Notes: generated by a model from the letters alone, not told the origin. 64,000 nucleotides of DNA from Myrica gale (GCA_963930655.1 OZ005612.1:1121001-1185000); one strand, 5' to 3'. Positions 36,969 through 49,900 are shown, counted from the stretch's first letter. Numbers and translations: made by a program.

Positions 36969-37586
36969 CAAGGCTGCGTTTGCGTGGAAAAATTTTACCC
37001 ATCTTGAAAAATTTCAACTCAAATGCGTTTGTCCGTGTAAAATATTTCCAACAAAACATAATGTTTCCGTTTCAGCCCCTACAAGTGCTGTGTTAACCTA
37101 CCAAATTAGACCCTCACTCAACTACAACCTTTTATAACACGAAGGGAAATAACGGGTTTGTTAAAATCGGGTGGGTCCCATTCTGACGCTTATTATTACA
37201 AATTTACAGTAAAATTACGTAGGGTGCCGGTTCTCTTTATTACGACCTCTAATGGTGTAAGGGTATTTCAGGTAAAGGTTTTGCTCTCCCTGACATTTGA
37301 CAGACAACCTGACTGTCGGGGGACAGTCAGGCAGGCGAGGCAGGCACGCCTCGTTTTCTTTTCCGCCCGTTTAACATATCACTTGCAATAATGTCATGTT
37401 AGAGTTAAAGTTTCACAACGGTAACATCTACCCTCTAATAAATTAGAAGTACAGAACAGAAGGGATGATGAACACAGTTTTGAAGTCGCACAGAGCAAAA
37501 TTTCGAGACGCATGTGACCAAAGGAGAATCAGATTCGCCTTGGTTCAGAGAGGTCTCTTTCGCCAGGTCCGTACTTTTGTGGTGAG

Positions 37587-40413
37587 ATGAAGTTTGGACA
37601 ACCTTTCCCTTCAAATAAACCTCTTCATTCGTTGGTTATGAGAGAGCTGAAGAATCCGATTACAAAGGCAGGAACGCTGCGAAACCCTAGAAAGCGGAAG
37701 GCAGACACCACTCGGAAGGCAGCCACGACACCAGTCACCCGCTCCTCTGCTTGCGTCCAGGTGAGTCTCCATTTTCAACTGTGTATGTGGGGCAGCTTCC
37801 AGTGTATGTGGGGCAGTAGCGGTTTGTGAGTTGGGTTGAGGTTGCGAATTTTTTAGTGGGGAAATCATGCTTTAAGACTTGAGATTTGGGGCAGTAGCTA
37901 AGGAATTGGTGTGAGATTGGTTTGCTTATCTCGTATTTATGGGATTTCCTGAAACTAACTAGTTGTTGCTTTAGTAGTTTAGTTCTTCTCGTATTAATTA
38001 ACTATGGACTCGGATTACACAGAGCATCATGACTTCTATTATATTGTTTTAGTTGTATAGAATTTCATTTTTGGTTTATTGTTTTTTGTGTTTCTTCGAC
38101 ATTTCATTCACAAAATCCCATTTACCTCTTCAGCTTCCCGAATTGGTTGGCAGCAAGACTTTATTTCGTTCAGGGGCAAACCCCTGCAGTAAGGGTGTCT
38201 TGGTGTAGTTGATGCTATTGTTAATTGATGGTGCTGGGGAAAAATTGTGAACCTGGTGCATAAAGAAAATAGGGGCCCTTGTACCTAGTTATAACTTGTG
38301 CAACCTCACAATGTTAATGGCATTTTGTGACAATATACAGGAACAACTTTAAGTATCAATAGCAACCATTTATGCAAAGTAATTATTGAAAGCAACTGAT
38401 GGATGACCGAAATCAGACATGAGAAAAGCTAATCTCCAAAATGCCCAAGTTTCCTTCGGATCCCAATTCCAATATGAGCCTCCTCTATCTGTTGTGGGTC
38501 GAGGACTCCTAATTCCCGATTTTTTTCAACTTTAAATAGAGATCCCTATTAGGTGATTACCATCAGTTAGGTCTTATTTCTTTTTCCCTAAGAAAATTTA
38601 AGAGATTCCTCTTTGGTGATTACCATCAACTGCATTAGCTTTCACACTTGCACCTCTTTGCCTGACGAAGGAATGAGATTTTATCAGTACCATTTAGATA
38701 ACACCAGTGTAGAATCTATCCAACAACAATGAAAAAATGTCAACTGACCTGCTTGCTTCTTCATTTCTTAATTTGACATCTATTTCTTTGCTTGGAGGAT
38801 TATCAGTTACATATTCATGTTTTCACTCCATCATATTTTGCCCCATTTGAACTTGTGGTCATCAAAACATCTAGTGCTCTGGTATTTATGAGGAAAATGA
38901 GCCATTCTCATGTACTTTGTGAAGAAATGAAGTGTAAGACGAATTTCTTGCATTTGATTTGCCATAAAAAATCTAGTTTTTATTGCTTCTTACTTTTGAA
39001 ATGCTTTAGTTGCAGGGCAAAGGTTCATCTTTTATTTATTTCAACCATGGAACCATGGGTTTGGATCGAATATGTAGGGTGTTGTATTGCTTCATACGTG
39101 TTTAATTAACATTACAAGATTTTGTAACTCGAGACTTTTCTAACTGACTCATCCATAAACCATGTGCAGCGGTGCTTTCTAAGATCAAGGAAGTCGTTCT
39201 CCGATCCATTCAGCACTTCTTCTTCAGTACGAATGACCCAGGTAAGACATTTGTGCATCCTCGCCGTGTATTTACTTCGATCCTTGTTTTTTTAATGTCA
39301 TGTTTGTATGTGATTAGTTGTTGTCCCGGTAAATAATGTCCTTTGGCATGTTCGTATGTTGGATTTAGTTGGGTTGTTGCAATTTTTTTATATTGGATTG
39401 TTCGTATCTCTATAGAATCCACGAATCAGTTGGCAGGCCGAAGATGTCTAAAATTTGATCTACCTGTTGATAGATGAGTATAATGCGAAGACGTTTGTGG
39501 ATGGAAAGCCAAAAGACTCGAGACTGTGGCAAGAAATAGCAGAAAAACTTTACATCCCGAACTACCCATGGCTATCGGGAGCTCAAGTGATGGGACAAGT
39601 TAATTCATTAAAACAAGATTATAAGGCATTCTAATTTTTGAAAGAGCAAACTGGTGTCGGGTGGAATGAAGAAAAGGACACTGTTAATGTTGATGATGCT
39701 TGGTGGGTGCTGAAATCCGAGGTATACATTCACGACGTGCCAATAGCATAACTGCATTTCCTTAAATGTTCAGTAATGTTGGTAATGCATATTTATTTCA
39801 ATACCATACTTGACTATCACTTTGTTATTTCAGAAACAACCAAACATAACCAAGTTCAAAGATAAGGGCTTTCAGAACTATCCCGAGCTACATCTACTTT
39901 TCGGTACCGGTATTGCTTCTGGGGTCCTACGCCAATCGTCTGTCCAGCGTGCACCTACGCCTGAGGAATGTGCGCGGCGGGAGCACGCAATCCGTTATAG
40001 GGACGGGGGGCCGGGTACGTGGATGCAGAGCATATCGCTTCCGGTGGTGGTGTCAACCTTAGTTGTGGCGGGGTGCAGTCAATGGACACGGGCTCTGGTT
40101 CCAGGAAGCGGGGATCCGCTTCAGTTACGGGCTCTCGACATCGTCGTAAAGCGAAGCCCACTTCTGAGGAACTATACTATGATGAGATGAGAGGTTTTAT
40201 CAAGGGTCGCCGGGACAAAGACGATGGGGGCAGTAGCAGCCATTCTGGGGGTATGAAGGAGTGCATTGCCGCTCTTCAGAATTTGAAACCAAGGTTGCCT
40301 GTAGAACAGTTCGCAGTGGTTGTAAGTTATCTAATGGGGAATCGTGACTGCAGGAAGCCTTCCTAGCGATGGATGACGAATTTAAGTACAGTTGGGCACG
40401 CTATCTCAAATGA
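37587..40413 (+). pseudogene. Broken Myb/SANT-like DNA-binding gene of the PIF/Harbinger element
   Basis: Exons that join in phase are 37587-37760, 39170-39241, 39416-39721 and 39834-40413. The predicted protein begins MKFGQPFPSNK, has a basic segment (NPRKRKADTTRKA), then a trihelix or Myb/SANT-like domain (ISWQAEDV, SRLWQEIAEKLY, WLSGAQVMGQVNSLKQDY, WNEEKDTV) as in the accessory protein of PIF/Harbinger elements. TAA stops interrupt it near 39450 and 39631, and frameshifts occur at a G-run near 40007 and just before the end near 40362. The end (FLAMDDEFKYSWARYL) fits the family. In live elements this protein helps the transposase enter the nucleus and bind ends. Confidence 0.75.
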
Positions 40414-40930
40414 TGTCACCGTTGTGTTTGGATCACGAGTTATTAGGATGAGTCGTTTATGTGCTATTACGATGACTTGTTTATGTGGTATTTAGCCTTT
40501 GTATTTGGGCCTGTTGGTATTCTGATGTGTTAGACTTGCTTGTTATGTATGTGGTTGTTATGTCTTTTTTCATTAGAACTTGATGTGAAATGTTGGACCT
40601 TCATGTTAATTGGATGAGTAGTTTGTGATTTGGGGATTTGTTATGTTACGTTCCTTTCTCTGTCTCAATATGGTTATTAATGTCGATTTATCATATTATC
40701 TTATAACGTTCGGTCCGTTTTTATGCTTATTATGTCCGCAGCGAGGAATCAGAATTAAGAATTAAGAGTAAGGTATTTGTGTGTCAAAAATCAATCGTTT
40801 TCAAAAATTTCATCTGAGGTATTTATTTAAATATCGTTGCCGATTTAGTTACGATGTCTTCCTTACGCATATTGTCTTTTATATCTATTTTTGTTTAAAA
40901 TCTATGGATGCACATTAATCGTTTATGCAG

Positions 40931-42435
40931 GTTCGTTCTTTTCGTTCAAAGTCGAAATCCATGGACCCTTTCAATGCTGGAAGCTCGAACCCCTTCAATG
41001 CTGGAAGCTCAAACCCACTCAATGCTGCTACCTCGAACCCCTTCAATGTTGGTAGATCGAACTCAAGCAGATCAAACCGAAGGAATGATGATTCGGACCA
41101 CGATCTGCGAGAACGACTGATTATTGCAGATTTTTATCTCCGAACAGAACGTAGGAGAAGACGTTCACGGAGGTTGCGTATGTGGCCTGTGGGATTATCG
41201 GGTGCTGACTATATTGAGTAGGTTCTTAACAACCTAAATCCAACTAGTTGCAGGTGGCAGTTTCGCATGGGTCCGAGTGTATTTCAGCTACTAGCCGATA
41301 CACTTGTAGAAGAAGGGCAATACTAGCCTACTCGAGGCGTGACTGTAGAGGAGGCTTTGGCCATGTGTATGAAGGTAATCGGATTCGGGACCACCCATCG
41401 AGACATTTCGGATCGATTTTGTTGTTCGCTTCAAACAGTGAACAAGTGTGTCCATAACGTGAGCCATCTAATTATACGACCTCGACACATTATAGGTGTG
41501 GTGGACCCGCACATTTATGGAAATCCAAATTACTACCCTTAGTTCAGGGTAAGTGATTTTTACATCCCCAATCTCTAATACCTTTCAAAAGCGTTGAATT
41601 TGCATGAAAGTGCTGATTAACATTTTACGTGCAGAACTGTATAGGGGCCCTTGATGGGGCACATGTGGTCGCAGATGGGGTACCCCCGAAACTACATAAT
41701 GCATTTCGTAATAGGAATAAGTATTTGTCACAGAATGTCCTAGCAGTTTGTGATTTCAATATATTATTCACATACGTCTACCCAGGGTGGGAAGAGTCTG
41801 CACATGATAACCTCGTATTGACAGACGCCCTCACCAGGCCAGAATTAGGATTTCCTGTCCCCCCACCAGGTACAACGCTTCAACATCGTTTAGCTTTACG
41901 TACAAAAGTAGTATTGAATATAGCGTAACTCCTCTTAATGCGTTTTTGTGCAGGTTACTTTTACGTCGTTGATTCAGGTTATCCATGCAAAGAAGGATTC
42001 CTCCCTCCATACAAGGGGGAACGGTATCACTTGAGCTCATTCATTGGGGGTGGAGCACTAAGGGGACCCAAGGAATTGGTTAACTGCAAGCATAGCTCGC
42101 TGCGAAACGTAATAGAAAGATGCTTTGGGGCGCTAAAAAAGCGGTGCAAGGTTTTGAAGAGAATAAGTAATTTTGAATTGAACAGGCAAGCACAGCTGGT
42201 CACGGCAAGTTGTGTGGTTCACAACTTCATAAGGTTGAATGATATGGACGATATGATTTTTCGTCGTTATTCTAACCCAAATCGTGGTGTGGGCTCGGAT
42301 TCTTCATCAAGCAGCGATGATGACGATGACGACGGGGGCGACGTAAATGTTGATGATAGTGAGAATACACCTTTAATGCTAGCGATGCGCAACCACATTG
42401 CTGAGAATATGTGGACTGCTACTGGGGGTAGGTGA
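40931..42435 (+). pseudogene. Broken HARBI1-like DDE transposase gene
   Basis: Exons 40931-41548, 41635-41869 and 41954-42435 join in phase. The N-terminal part has a Ser/Asn-rich repeat (DPFNAGSSNPFNAGSSNP) and a helix-turn-helix region (TVEEALAMCMKVIGFG, TVNKCVHNVS). The nuclease core shows the first Asp in GALDGAHV, the second in SAHDNLVL and the Glu in NVIERCFGALKKRCKVL. An acidic tail (SSSSSDDDDDDGG) follows. In-frame TAG codons at 41218-41220, 41322-41324 and 41540-41542 fall where the family tends to have Trp or other coding residues, so no full protein can be made. Confidence 0.85.
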
Positions 42436-43370
42436 AATATTTTGTTGACCTTTTTTCTGAATCAGTTGAACATCTTTGTTTCGATGTTGACGTTGTTTTG
42501 GCTTGTATGATCGATGCTTAATGGCATTTTAGTTCGTCTAATGTCCTATCAAATTTAGGTGCGGTGAAATGGTAGGATTGCAATGCCATTACTTTATGTT
42601 ATAAGCAGAGATGATGTTGACATTTTTAACTAGAAAATGTCGGATTATATACGTTACTATTATGTCGGAATTCATTATCATTTATGAAAAAATAAAGACA
42701 ACAGAAAATGGTTCTGCTTCACCAGTTGCGTATAAAAGAAAAAAGGAAAAATTGAAAAAGAAAAAGAAAAGAGAAGAAGAGGGTGGAAGTGAGAAAATTA
42801 GTCTAAAAAAAATTGAACAAAAAAAAAAAACCAAAAAACAACTGTGAAGGGGAAGGGAAAGTGCCGACGGCGGTAGAGCTTTCTTTAGGACCATTTCAGC
42901 TCAAATGCCTGTAAAAATCGTGAGGAAAAATCAAAAGAAAACGTAAAGTGCAAAGGAGTGGGGCTGGGGGGAGGGCGTGTAGTTAAAATCGGAACGATGT
43001 GTAGTTTCAATACTAGAAACTACACGCTGTTTAGGGCCAAAATAGGAAACAGAAAAAAAACTTTAAAGAAGGGAGGGGGGACCAGCACGCCAGCGGGAGA
43101 AGAAGTTGGCGCCTCGTTTTGCCACTTCTTTTTATATATATTATGTATATATTAAACGAATAAATAATATTCTCTCTCCTATACACTAATCTCAATCAAA
43201 CAAACACCCAATCATTATTATTTATTACTATCACAAAATTTTCCAACATTTACACAAACACATCTTAAAATTTTAACACTTTTTACAAACTTCAATACAC
43301 CTATTTCTTCTAAAAAAAGTGCTAAAATTTTACAAATCACTCAAAAATTTTAATCGCAAACGCAGCCCAA

Positions 43371-44929
43371 ATCCATTCATCCTCCCTGAGAGTGGACAAC
43401 CGTGGCAAATTAGAAATAGCCAAGGCAGATTCAGCCGAGAACAGTTCATTCAAGAGTGGTAGGTTCCATGATTCAAGCTCAAAATCAAATAATTCTGATA
43501 CTCGCAGATCCATGTTAAGCATACCATCAGCCAAGGCAAGTTCAGGATGAAAGACAAACAAAGTTGGCACCCATGGATCCTACCACACTCTAATGGAAGC
43601 ACCATGTCTAGGCAGCCAGCAAATGCATTTAAAAATTAACTCACGAGAATTCCAAATGCTTTGCCAAATCCAAGAAGAAGAAGCTTTAACCAAAGCATAA
43701 TGCAACTCTTTCCCTCCAGTGTATTTAGCTTTCAAAATCTGAACCCAAGGGCTATGAGGCTGAGCGTAAAGATTCCATCCCATTTTTGCAACCAGTGCAA
43801 GATTTGCATCAAACATTATACGCAAACCTAACCCACCATGCTCTTTCGGGTGACAAATACCAGTCCATATTTTGGGTGTAAAATTTCGAGTTTTAGTGGG
43901 ATCAAAGCCCCACCAAAAATCTTTGAAAAGACGATCCAACTCCGCACACCAAGCTTTGGGCATAAGGAAGGAGGACATATGATATAGGGGCATTGCTGCA
44001 GCAACAGATTTGATAAGAACAGTTCTACCCGCCTGAGATAGCACACGAGCCTTCCAACCTTTAAGCTTGCAGAGAACCTGAGCCTTAAGATCAGCAAAGG
44101 CTTGTCGTTTAGATTTTGGTAAGACCAAAGGAAGACCTAAGTAAGTACTGCCCACTTGCATTTCCTTAAGCCGGAGATCAGAGAGAATAGCTGCCTTCAG
44201 CTCAGGGTGGGTGTTGCCACTGAAAGCAACTGATGATTTTAAGAGATTGACAACTTGCCCCGACCACAGGCAGTAACGCTGCATAATAGATACCACCTCC
44301 CTAGCTTCCCGACAATTGGCACGACAGAAAATGATGAGATCGTCAGCAAACATAAGGTGTGAAATTGGGACAGCTCCCCGAGCTGCAGGAATACCATGAA
44401 TAACTCCAGAGCTGATGGATTTATGTAACAATCGAGTAAGAACTTCAGAGCATATGATGAATAAGAAGGGAGATAAAGGATCCCCCTGACGAATACCTCG
44501 CCCAGACCGAAACCAACCATAAGCACTACCATTCAAGAGAACATAGAAGGAAACAGTAGACACACATTGATGGATCCAACCAATCCATTTCATAGGAAAC
44601 CCAAAACACTTCAGCACCTTGAGGATGAAGGGCCATTCAAGACGATCATATGCCTTAAGCATATCCAATTTAAGTGCCATAACACCTTTCCGGCTGGATT
44701 TGTGCTTCATAGTGTGGAATAGTTCCTGAGCAATAATAGACTTTTCTTGAATGGAGCGGCCAAGAACATAGTCAGCTCTATTCCAATGCTTCAATTGAGT
44801 TTGAGTAGCACGAATCTTGCTGACCAGCTTAAACGCAGGAGAGCTATAAATATTACAATCCCAAGCACCTTGAACAACCGCAGTGCTTCTACTATCACGA
44901 GCCCAAAATGCTTTAAATCAAAAAGGCTT
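43371..44929 (-). pseudogene. LINE reverse transcriptase fragment, internally deleted
   Basis: The frame opens near 44925 with an upstream LINE segment (FWARDSRSTAVVQGAW, FKLVSKIRATQTQLKHWN) and passes directly to GRSIQEKSIIAQELFHTM. In intact plant LINEs these segments are separated by well over a hundred residues that hold the first reverse transcriptase motifs, so that part has been deleted in frame. Downstream motifs remain: KLDMLKAYDRLEW, RQGDPLSPFLF, MFADDLIIFC, and the thumb region to GLGLRIMFDANLALVAKM. A TAG stop follows RHGASIRVW. It cannot make an active enzyme. Confidence 0.85.
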
Positions 44930-45440
44930 GGGTCCTCCTCTTTCACAACCAACCGTATCCAGAATTAAATCGAAAAGGCTTGGGTCCTCCTCTTTCCCCT
45001 GTAAAGGGGTCCCGGGATTGGAAACCGTTTTCCTTTGGATTCGTAACCGTGCTGAGAAGCTGTGTTCTCTGAACGATCAGAATAAGGTAAAGCTTGAAGA
45101 TAAGTTTTGTACTCTATTAATTTCTCAGTCCCTCTAGTCGGGTGGGCGCCGCCGATCTTTCGACCAGATTCCCCTAAAAACCGTACGTGCGGGTCTCCCC
45201 GCATGCGGCTCACGCCATTCGAGGTGGCCCAGCCCAGCATTCATTCGCAAATCCTGTAGTGAAATTGAGACTGCTCAACCTCGGAAGCTAATTCGCGTGT
45301 AGGCAGCGCCCTTAATGGTGTATAAGTACACCCTCGTCCGGTGTTGCGAGAGACCAAGCCTTGGCCGAAGTGGAGGGTACTACTACCGGAGACGTGCAGC
45401 CAGTCGTCACAGGGACGAAGGATGAAAGAACCTCAAATCA
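44930..45440 (-). other. Mitochondria-like group II intron fragment in nuclear DNA
   Basis: On the minus strand, positions about 45225-45175 read GTGAGCCGCATGCGGGGAGA followed by CCCGCACGTACGGTTTTTAG, a stem typical of group II introns with a reverse transcriptase. An open frame (45240-44965) runs through [13 protein letters not shown] and [20 protein letters not shown]. This and the moderate GC with low divergence resemble the maturase-bearing intron region of plant mitochondrial DNA (the nad1 intron with matR is my best guess). Edges are uncertain. A 29-bp stretch around AAAAGGCTTGGGTCCTCCTC is present twice, at 44922 and 44970. Confidence 0.55.
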
Positions 45441-45459
45441 ACATTCCTCCAATGCAAGC

Positions 45460-45720
45460 TCTGATATCGAATTGTGGTTTTAATTTCTAGACGATCTGTC
45501 ACCTACGTTGAAGTGGCTTAGGATCCTCGCAGGTTTGAGCGAGACAACTTCGGGGACTTGATTTCCAATGACCCAAAAGTACACGAGTACAAGTAACAAT
45601 GTTAACGACTCTAGGAAAGAATGCCCCAAGCAAAGTTCTGATCCGAAATCAATTTTGGAGCATGCTTTAATAAGACAGCGCAAAAAGCACCATACCCAAG
45701 AACTATATTGGATTAGGAAG
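45460..45720 (-). repeat. Possible LTR end with primer-binding-like site
   Basis: The minus strand reads ATATCAGAGCTTGCATTGG at about 45473-45455, close to the primer-binding site seen after plant retrotransposon LTRs, preceded by AATTAAAACCACAATTCG. A full LTR could not be outlined and no protein region follows, so this is weak. Confidence 0.25.
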
Positions 45721-46961
45721 AACTGGACAAGGGGTTTCGGGTGAGGATTTTTCTGGCATTACTAAAATGGATCACCCCAAACCCAATCCAATGATTCGGA
45801 ACGGTTTGGGTAAGGTCACTTCGTTTGTTCAATCCAAACCCGTACGGGCCCAAAATGAAAATGTCACAGAGTGAACCCTGACCCAACATGAGGGAGTCAT
45901 CCCCAAAAGCGGATGTCAGTTACTAGACTAGTTGGGTTCGAGAAGAAGGTCCCTGGTTAAAGGAACCCAACTTTTGGCAGGTCTTAAAAGAATTTAAATA
46001 GCTCAGGAAATTATTATTTTCATCTAAAGACAAAATGGAAAAGGTTCTTCTAACCAGTATCCACCATGTAAGCATGTCCAGCAAAGTGTGGAATTTTTTT
46101 CGGTAACTGGCAAGTATATTAATCCTGCAAAGTGTCTGCACAAAAGAGGGGCATAGCCTATAAAAAGAAAAGAGGCAAAAAAGGAGTGAGCCAACCCAAG
46201 AGGGAGGCTACTCAGAACTCAAAAAAGGTATTGAGAAATATCAAGAGTCTAATGGTAAGTAACAAAAAACTCATTTAAGAGGCTAAGAAGATCTCATCCG
46301 AAAGTTGCCATTTAACCATAAGTAGCCTATTTTGGCTGCAGTGTCCCTCATTCTTCTAAGCGAGGACAATCTAGCCCCAACCGCCGTGCACACATAGGCC
46401 GAATAACATTAGGATTGCTAGCGATTGCCTACGGGGAAGACATGACAAGGTCATGTGACTGTCTTGTCATCCAGGAATACTGGGAAAGTTCCTGCTTTCA
46501 CCCTGGGTTCTCTCTTTCTCCCCAACTCAGGTTATGAATGGGTGAAAAAAAGAGAGAATGAACTAAATTCCAGTTTAGAAGCGTTTATTTATGCATGAGG
46601 GTGTGTTGTATGAGAAAATATCATTATTGATCACATCATTTATAAAGAGGAAGCAAGAACAGAGAGATGATAACATTGCCATTTCGCAACATATATGCAC
46701 CGAGTACAAATTTTTGCTTCAACATTTATTTATCAAACTTTATGTACAACTCTACTTTGAGCATTTCAGTTTACATAGGGCGGTCCATACTAAAACTAAA
46801 GATATCAAGGCTACAAGAGTTGGGGGATCTGGTTTATTGAGATACCTATTCTTACTTTCCATTGACTCCGACTCTATTGTCCAGGTGTGCGTGCCTCTTT
46901 AATGACTAATCAAAGCTAGCCTTTTCTTCTCTAAACTCCCTCGGACTAAAAGTGATAACAG
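45721..46961. other. Intergenic DNA and 3' region of the CCT gene, no further gene seen
   Basis: The right end should hold the 3' untranslated region of the leftward CCT gene. Around 46097-46330 a T-run followed by CGGTAACTGGCAAGTATATT resembles the 3' end of another leftward LINE, but no coding part is visible. The remainder shows no supported frame. Confidence 0.35.
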
Positions 46962-49900
46962 TTATTGCCTCTTGGCATCGGATTCTTCGGTCTTTGCAAA
47001 CCTCCCGCGAATCCTTGGTTGACTGTCAGCCAGAGCCTTCCTACAAGCATACTATAACAAAGCCAAACCATAAGTTCAAGGAATCAGGTCAAAGGCCGAA
47101 CTTGTTGTATAGCAAACTAGTGGAAAATATTGAACTGAAGAGCAAATGTCCAAAAAGAAAGCATAATTGAGAGTCGAGTATTGGTTCTTCTGTGGGTTCT
47201 CCGATCTGCAAAGCAATGCCCGACATGGGAATTGTGAATTGCTTACAAATTTAGGTTAAACAGAGAAGTTCCCCAGTCCCTGAGTTGGACAAAGATAATA
47301 GGAAGCGCACACGATGATTTTCAAAATGGTTAAATGATAGCCTTAAAAATTGGAGATAATGGTTACAAAATGGTAGAAAGAAATAATTTCTGCATTTCAA
47401 ATTCAAGGGTTTAATGCGAGTAGGAACAACCAACGATGCAGAGCAACCAATTCAACAAGAAATTCTGAGGCCTTTGGGAGTAATAACTAAGGTCAATTAG
47501 TCGCTCCCTTTTATTCAATTAAATTTTTCTGTCGATGATCTCCAGAAAGCGACTAGTGAACTTGATTGCCACCAACTCCCCTAGAATCTGGTGGTTCTAT
47601 CACACTCGCCCCCTATCCTCTGCCTCCACCCTCACCCAAAACCCGCCAAAGTAAGCCTTAGCCATGGAATCCAACAGCTCATGAGGTAAAAGAGACCTCC
47701 CTTTAATTGTCGTTCTTCACCTATCTTTTATAGTCATATAAATCAGATTCTATGAACAAGGCTTGACTCCGACAATTTTAAAGAACGATAAATTTAAGAA
47801 TTGCTAGTAAGGGACACAGTCTAAGTATCATATTACCTTGATTTTCCTGCCAAAGTTCCTCTTTGTCTTCTTATTTCTATATCTGGAAAGCTTTTCCCGG
47901 CGTTCTTGAGTAGTACAGTTGCTGATAAGTAATGGTCGCTCAAGGGGAGAATGGATGAGGCTCATGCCATTACCGAGAGTCTGTCACAAAAAACTCAGTA
48001 TCAATGACCAGAAGCATCTAAACAATTCTTAGTTCGTAGACTGTCACAAAGGCAAGTAATGCTGTGTGTTTTTTTTTTTTAGAAGTGTCTAGAATCTGGT
48101 AGTTTAAAAACCACACAAATGAGAATGGTAAGAAGGGGAGAATCAAAGAAAGCAATAAAAGGGGGACAAGAAAAGAAGAAGAAGAAGAAGAAAAAGAAAG
48201 AGTATAGAGAAAGCCAACAAATTGCTGTTTTTACGGCTAGGAAGTTCATGAAATAACCAACCCCTGGCCAGAGGAATTTAACCGGTTCTCAACAGGAAAA
48301 ACAAGACTGACTCTCTCTCTTGTGTGAAACTTCATGCAGGGAAACTCCAGGCCCATGCACTACCGGATAGAAATATATTTGTTGGAAAATGCAGTAAGTC
48401 ACTAGATCTCATTAGAAGAGGTTATTTTAATTATTCATAAAGGGGGAGCCTTCTTGTCCAGGGCGAAAAAAAGGAAAAAGAAAAGAAAAGAGACCCTTCT
48501 CATCTCACAGGAAGTTGTGAGTAGTACAGATTTAAAGACACAACAAAAATTATGAAGAGAAAGGTCATACTAACAGATCTCCTATCAGTTTATCGTAGTT
48601 GCTTCAACTAGGACTCTACAGCCAATTTAAATCCATAGAAATGTCTTGTATAGAGGTGAAAAAAAAACTTTGCCAGGTACGAAAATCTCTCCATTGCGAA
48701 TGATACTGACCGGAAGCCTAGACTCAGTTTTTGTTATTTTGGTATACTAGAGATACAAAAGTCATCCCTGGTAAACCCAACCCAATATTCTCCTCTCAAT
48801 TAATCATTAATTTTCAACTATACTGTCTTAAACCCACTTAATCGAGTTAATATCACAGAGTTAAAAGCAACTTTATATTTTAGTGCGAAGTGTCGTGTTT
48901 TCTTTATTTTCCTCTTTTCCATTAACAAATTATTAAGCACAGTTGCATGACAACGTCAACCTCAAGATATATATTCTTTCAGAACATATGTAAATTAATT
49001 AAGTCTGACCTTAATGTCACCTTCACTAAATGCCCTCCGCATTCCATAAACTGAACCAAAATCCACTGTAGGAAAATCCAGGAAATTTGGCTTCATTGCA
49101 GCTCCATGCATCCACTCCATTGAGCTTAAACATCCTGAGCTGCCACTTTTCTGGAATGATACATCAGAAAGTAGTTTGTTTTCTTGAATTTGGTTGTCAT
49201 CTATCCTTGAGAGAGGAATCTTTATATCCATAACCTCACAGAGTGGTGTTTCTATTGCTGTTTTTTCTAATAGATCCTTTCGGCACTCATAGAAAACCTC
49301 ACTCAAAAGCTGCTGGTCATTTTGGAGTGACTCAATGTCTGCAACCTTGAGCCCCTGGGAGGACATAACATCTTCCCCGCAAGATATCATAGAAATGGCT
49401 GCTGACATGGGATCAATGCTCACAACTGGTTCTTCAATGATGGGTTCTGGAGCTTTGAATAGATCCCCTTCTCCTCCTAGGTCATATTCCAATATTGAGG
49501 TCTGAGCCAGGTTGCCCTGAATTACAAAATGGGACAATGCAATTAACAAAGTGCAAAAGTAACAAAGAAGAAACTATTGGCAGAAACACCTCACTATCGA
49601 CACTATTCTCAGACAGATGTGCTGATGTTTAGTGGGTTTACAATGCCATGCGTACTTTATAAAATTGATTCCGGTCGTTAGACAAAGGAAAGTATAGCAG
49701 GTGGCAGGAATCATCTCTTATTGCAAGTTTCTTCCATCTAACAAAACGCTTAGAGAAGAATCAGGCTTATACAAGGTGTTGATCATACAAGTATTCCGGA
49801 TGTGGATTTGTGCAGGTAGTGCTAAGTGAATTCAGGCCAGGGCAAACAAGCATGGTTTTGAAATTTTACATTTGGTCTAGGTACAGATGGATAGGCTTGG

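Larger units (their letters stand above)
36972..43367 (+). mobile_element. PIF/Harbinger-type DNA transposon, 6.4 kb, decayed
   Basis: The ends are perfect 13-bp inverted repeats GGCTGCGTTTGCG, with looser pairing beyond. The element is flanked by a 3-bp duplication CAA at 36969-36971 and 43368-43370. A 3-bp duplication together with two genes, a Myb/SANT-like protein and a DDE nuclease of the HARBI1 type, defines the PIF/Harbinger superfamily. It has inserted into the linker region of a LINE. Both genes are broken, so the element is no longer autonomous. Confidence 0.9.
35873..44929 (-). mobile_element. Decayed L1-type LINE, split by a DNA transposon
   Basis: The LINE reads leftward. Its 5' part (about 44929-43371) encodes a reverse transcriptase fragment with RQGDPLSPFLF and the FADD catalytic motif. 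Its 3' part (36971-35881) encodes the zinc-binding linker and an RNase H domain, and ends in an A-run (T8 at 35873-35880 on the plus strand). The two parts are separated by the PIF/Harbinger element and continue in one frame once that element and one copy of its 3-bp duplication are ignored. In-frame stops in the linker show it is dead. The 5' half of the ORF, including the endonuclease, is missing. Confidence 0.85.
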
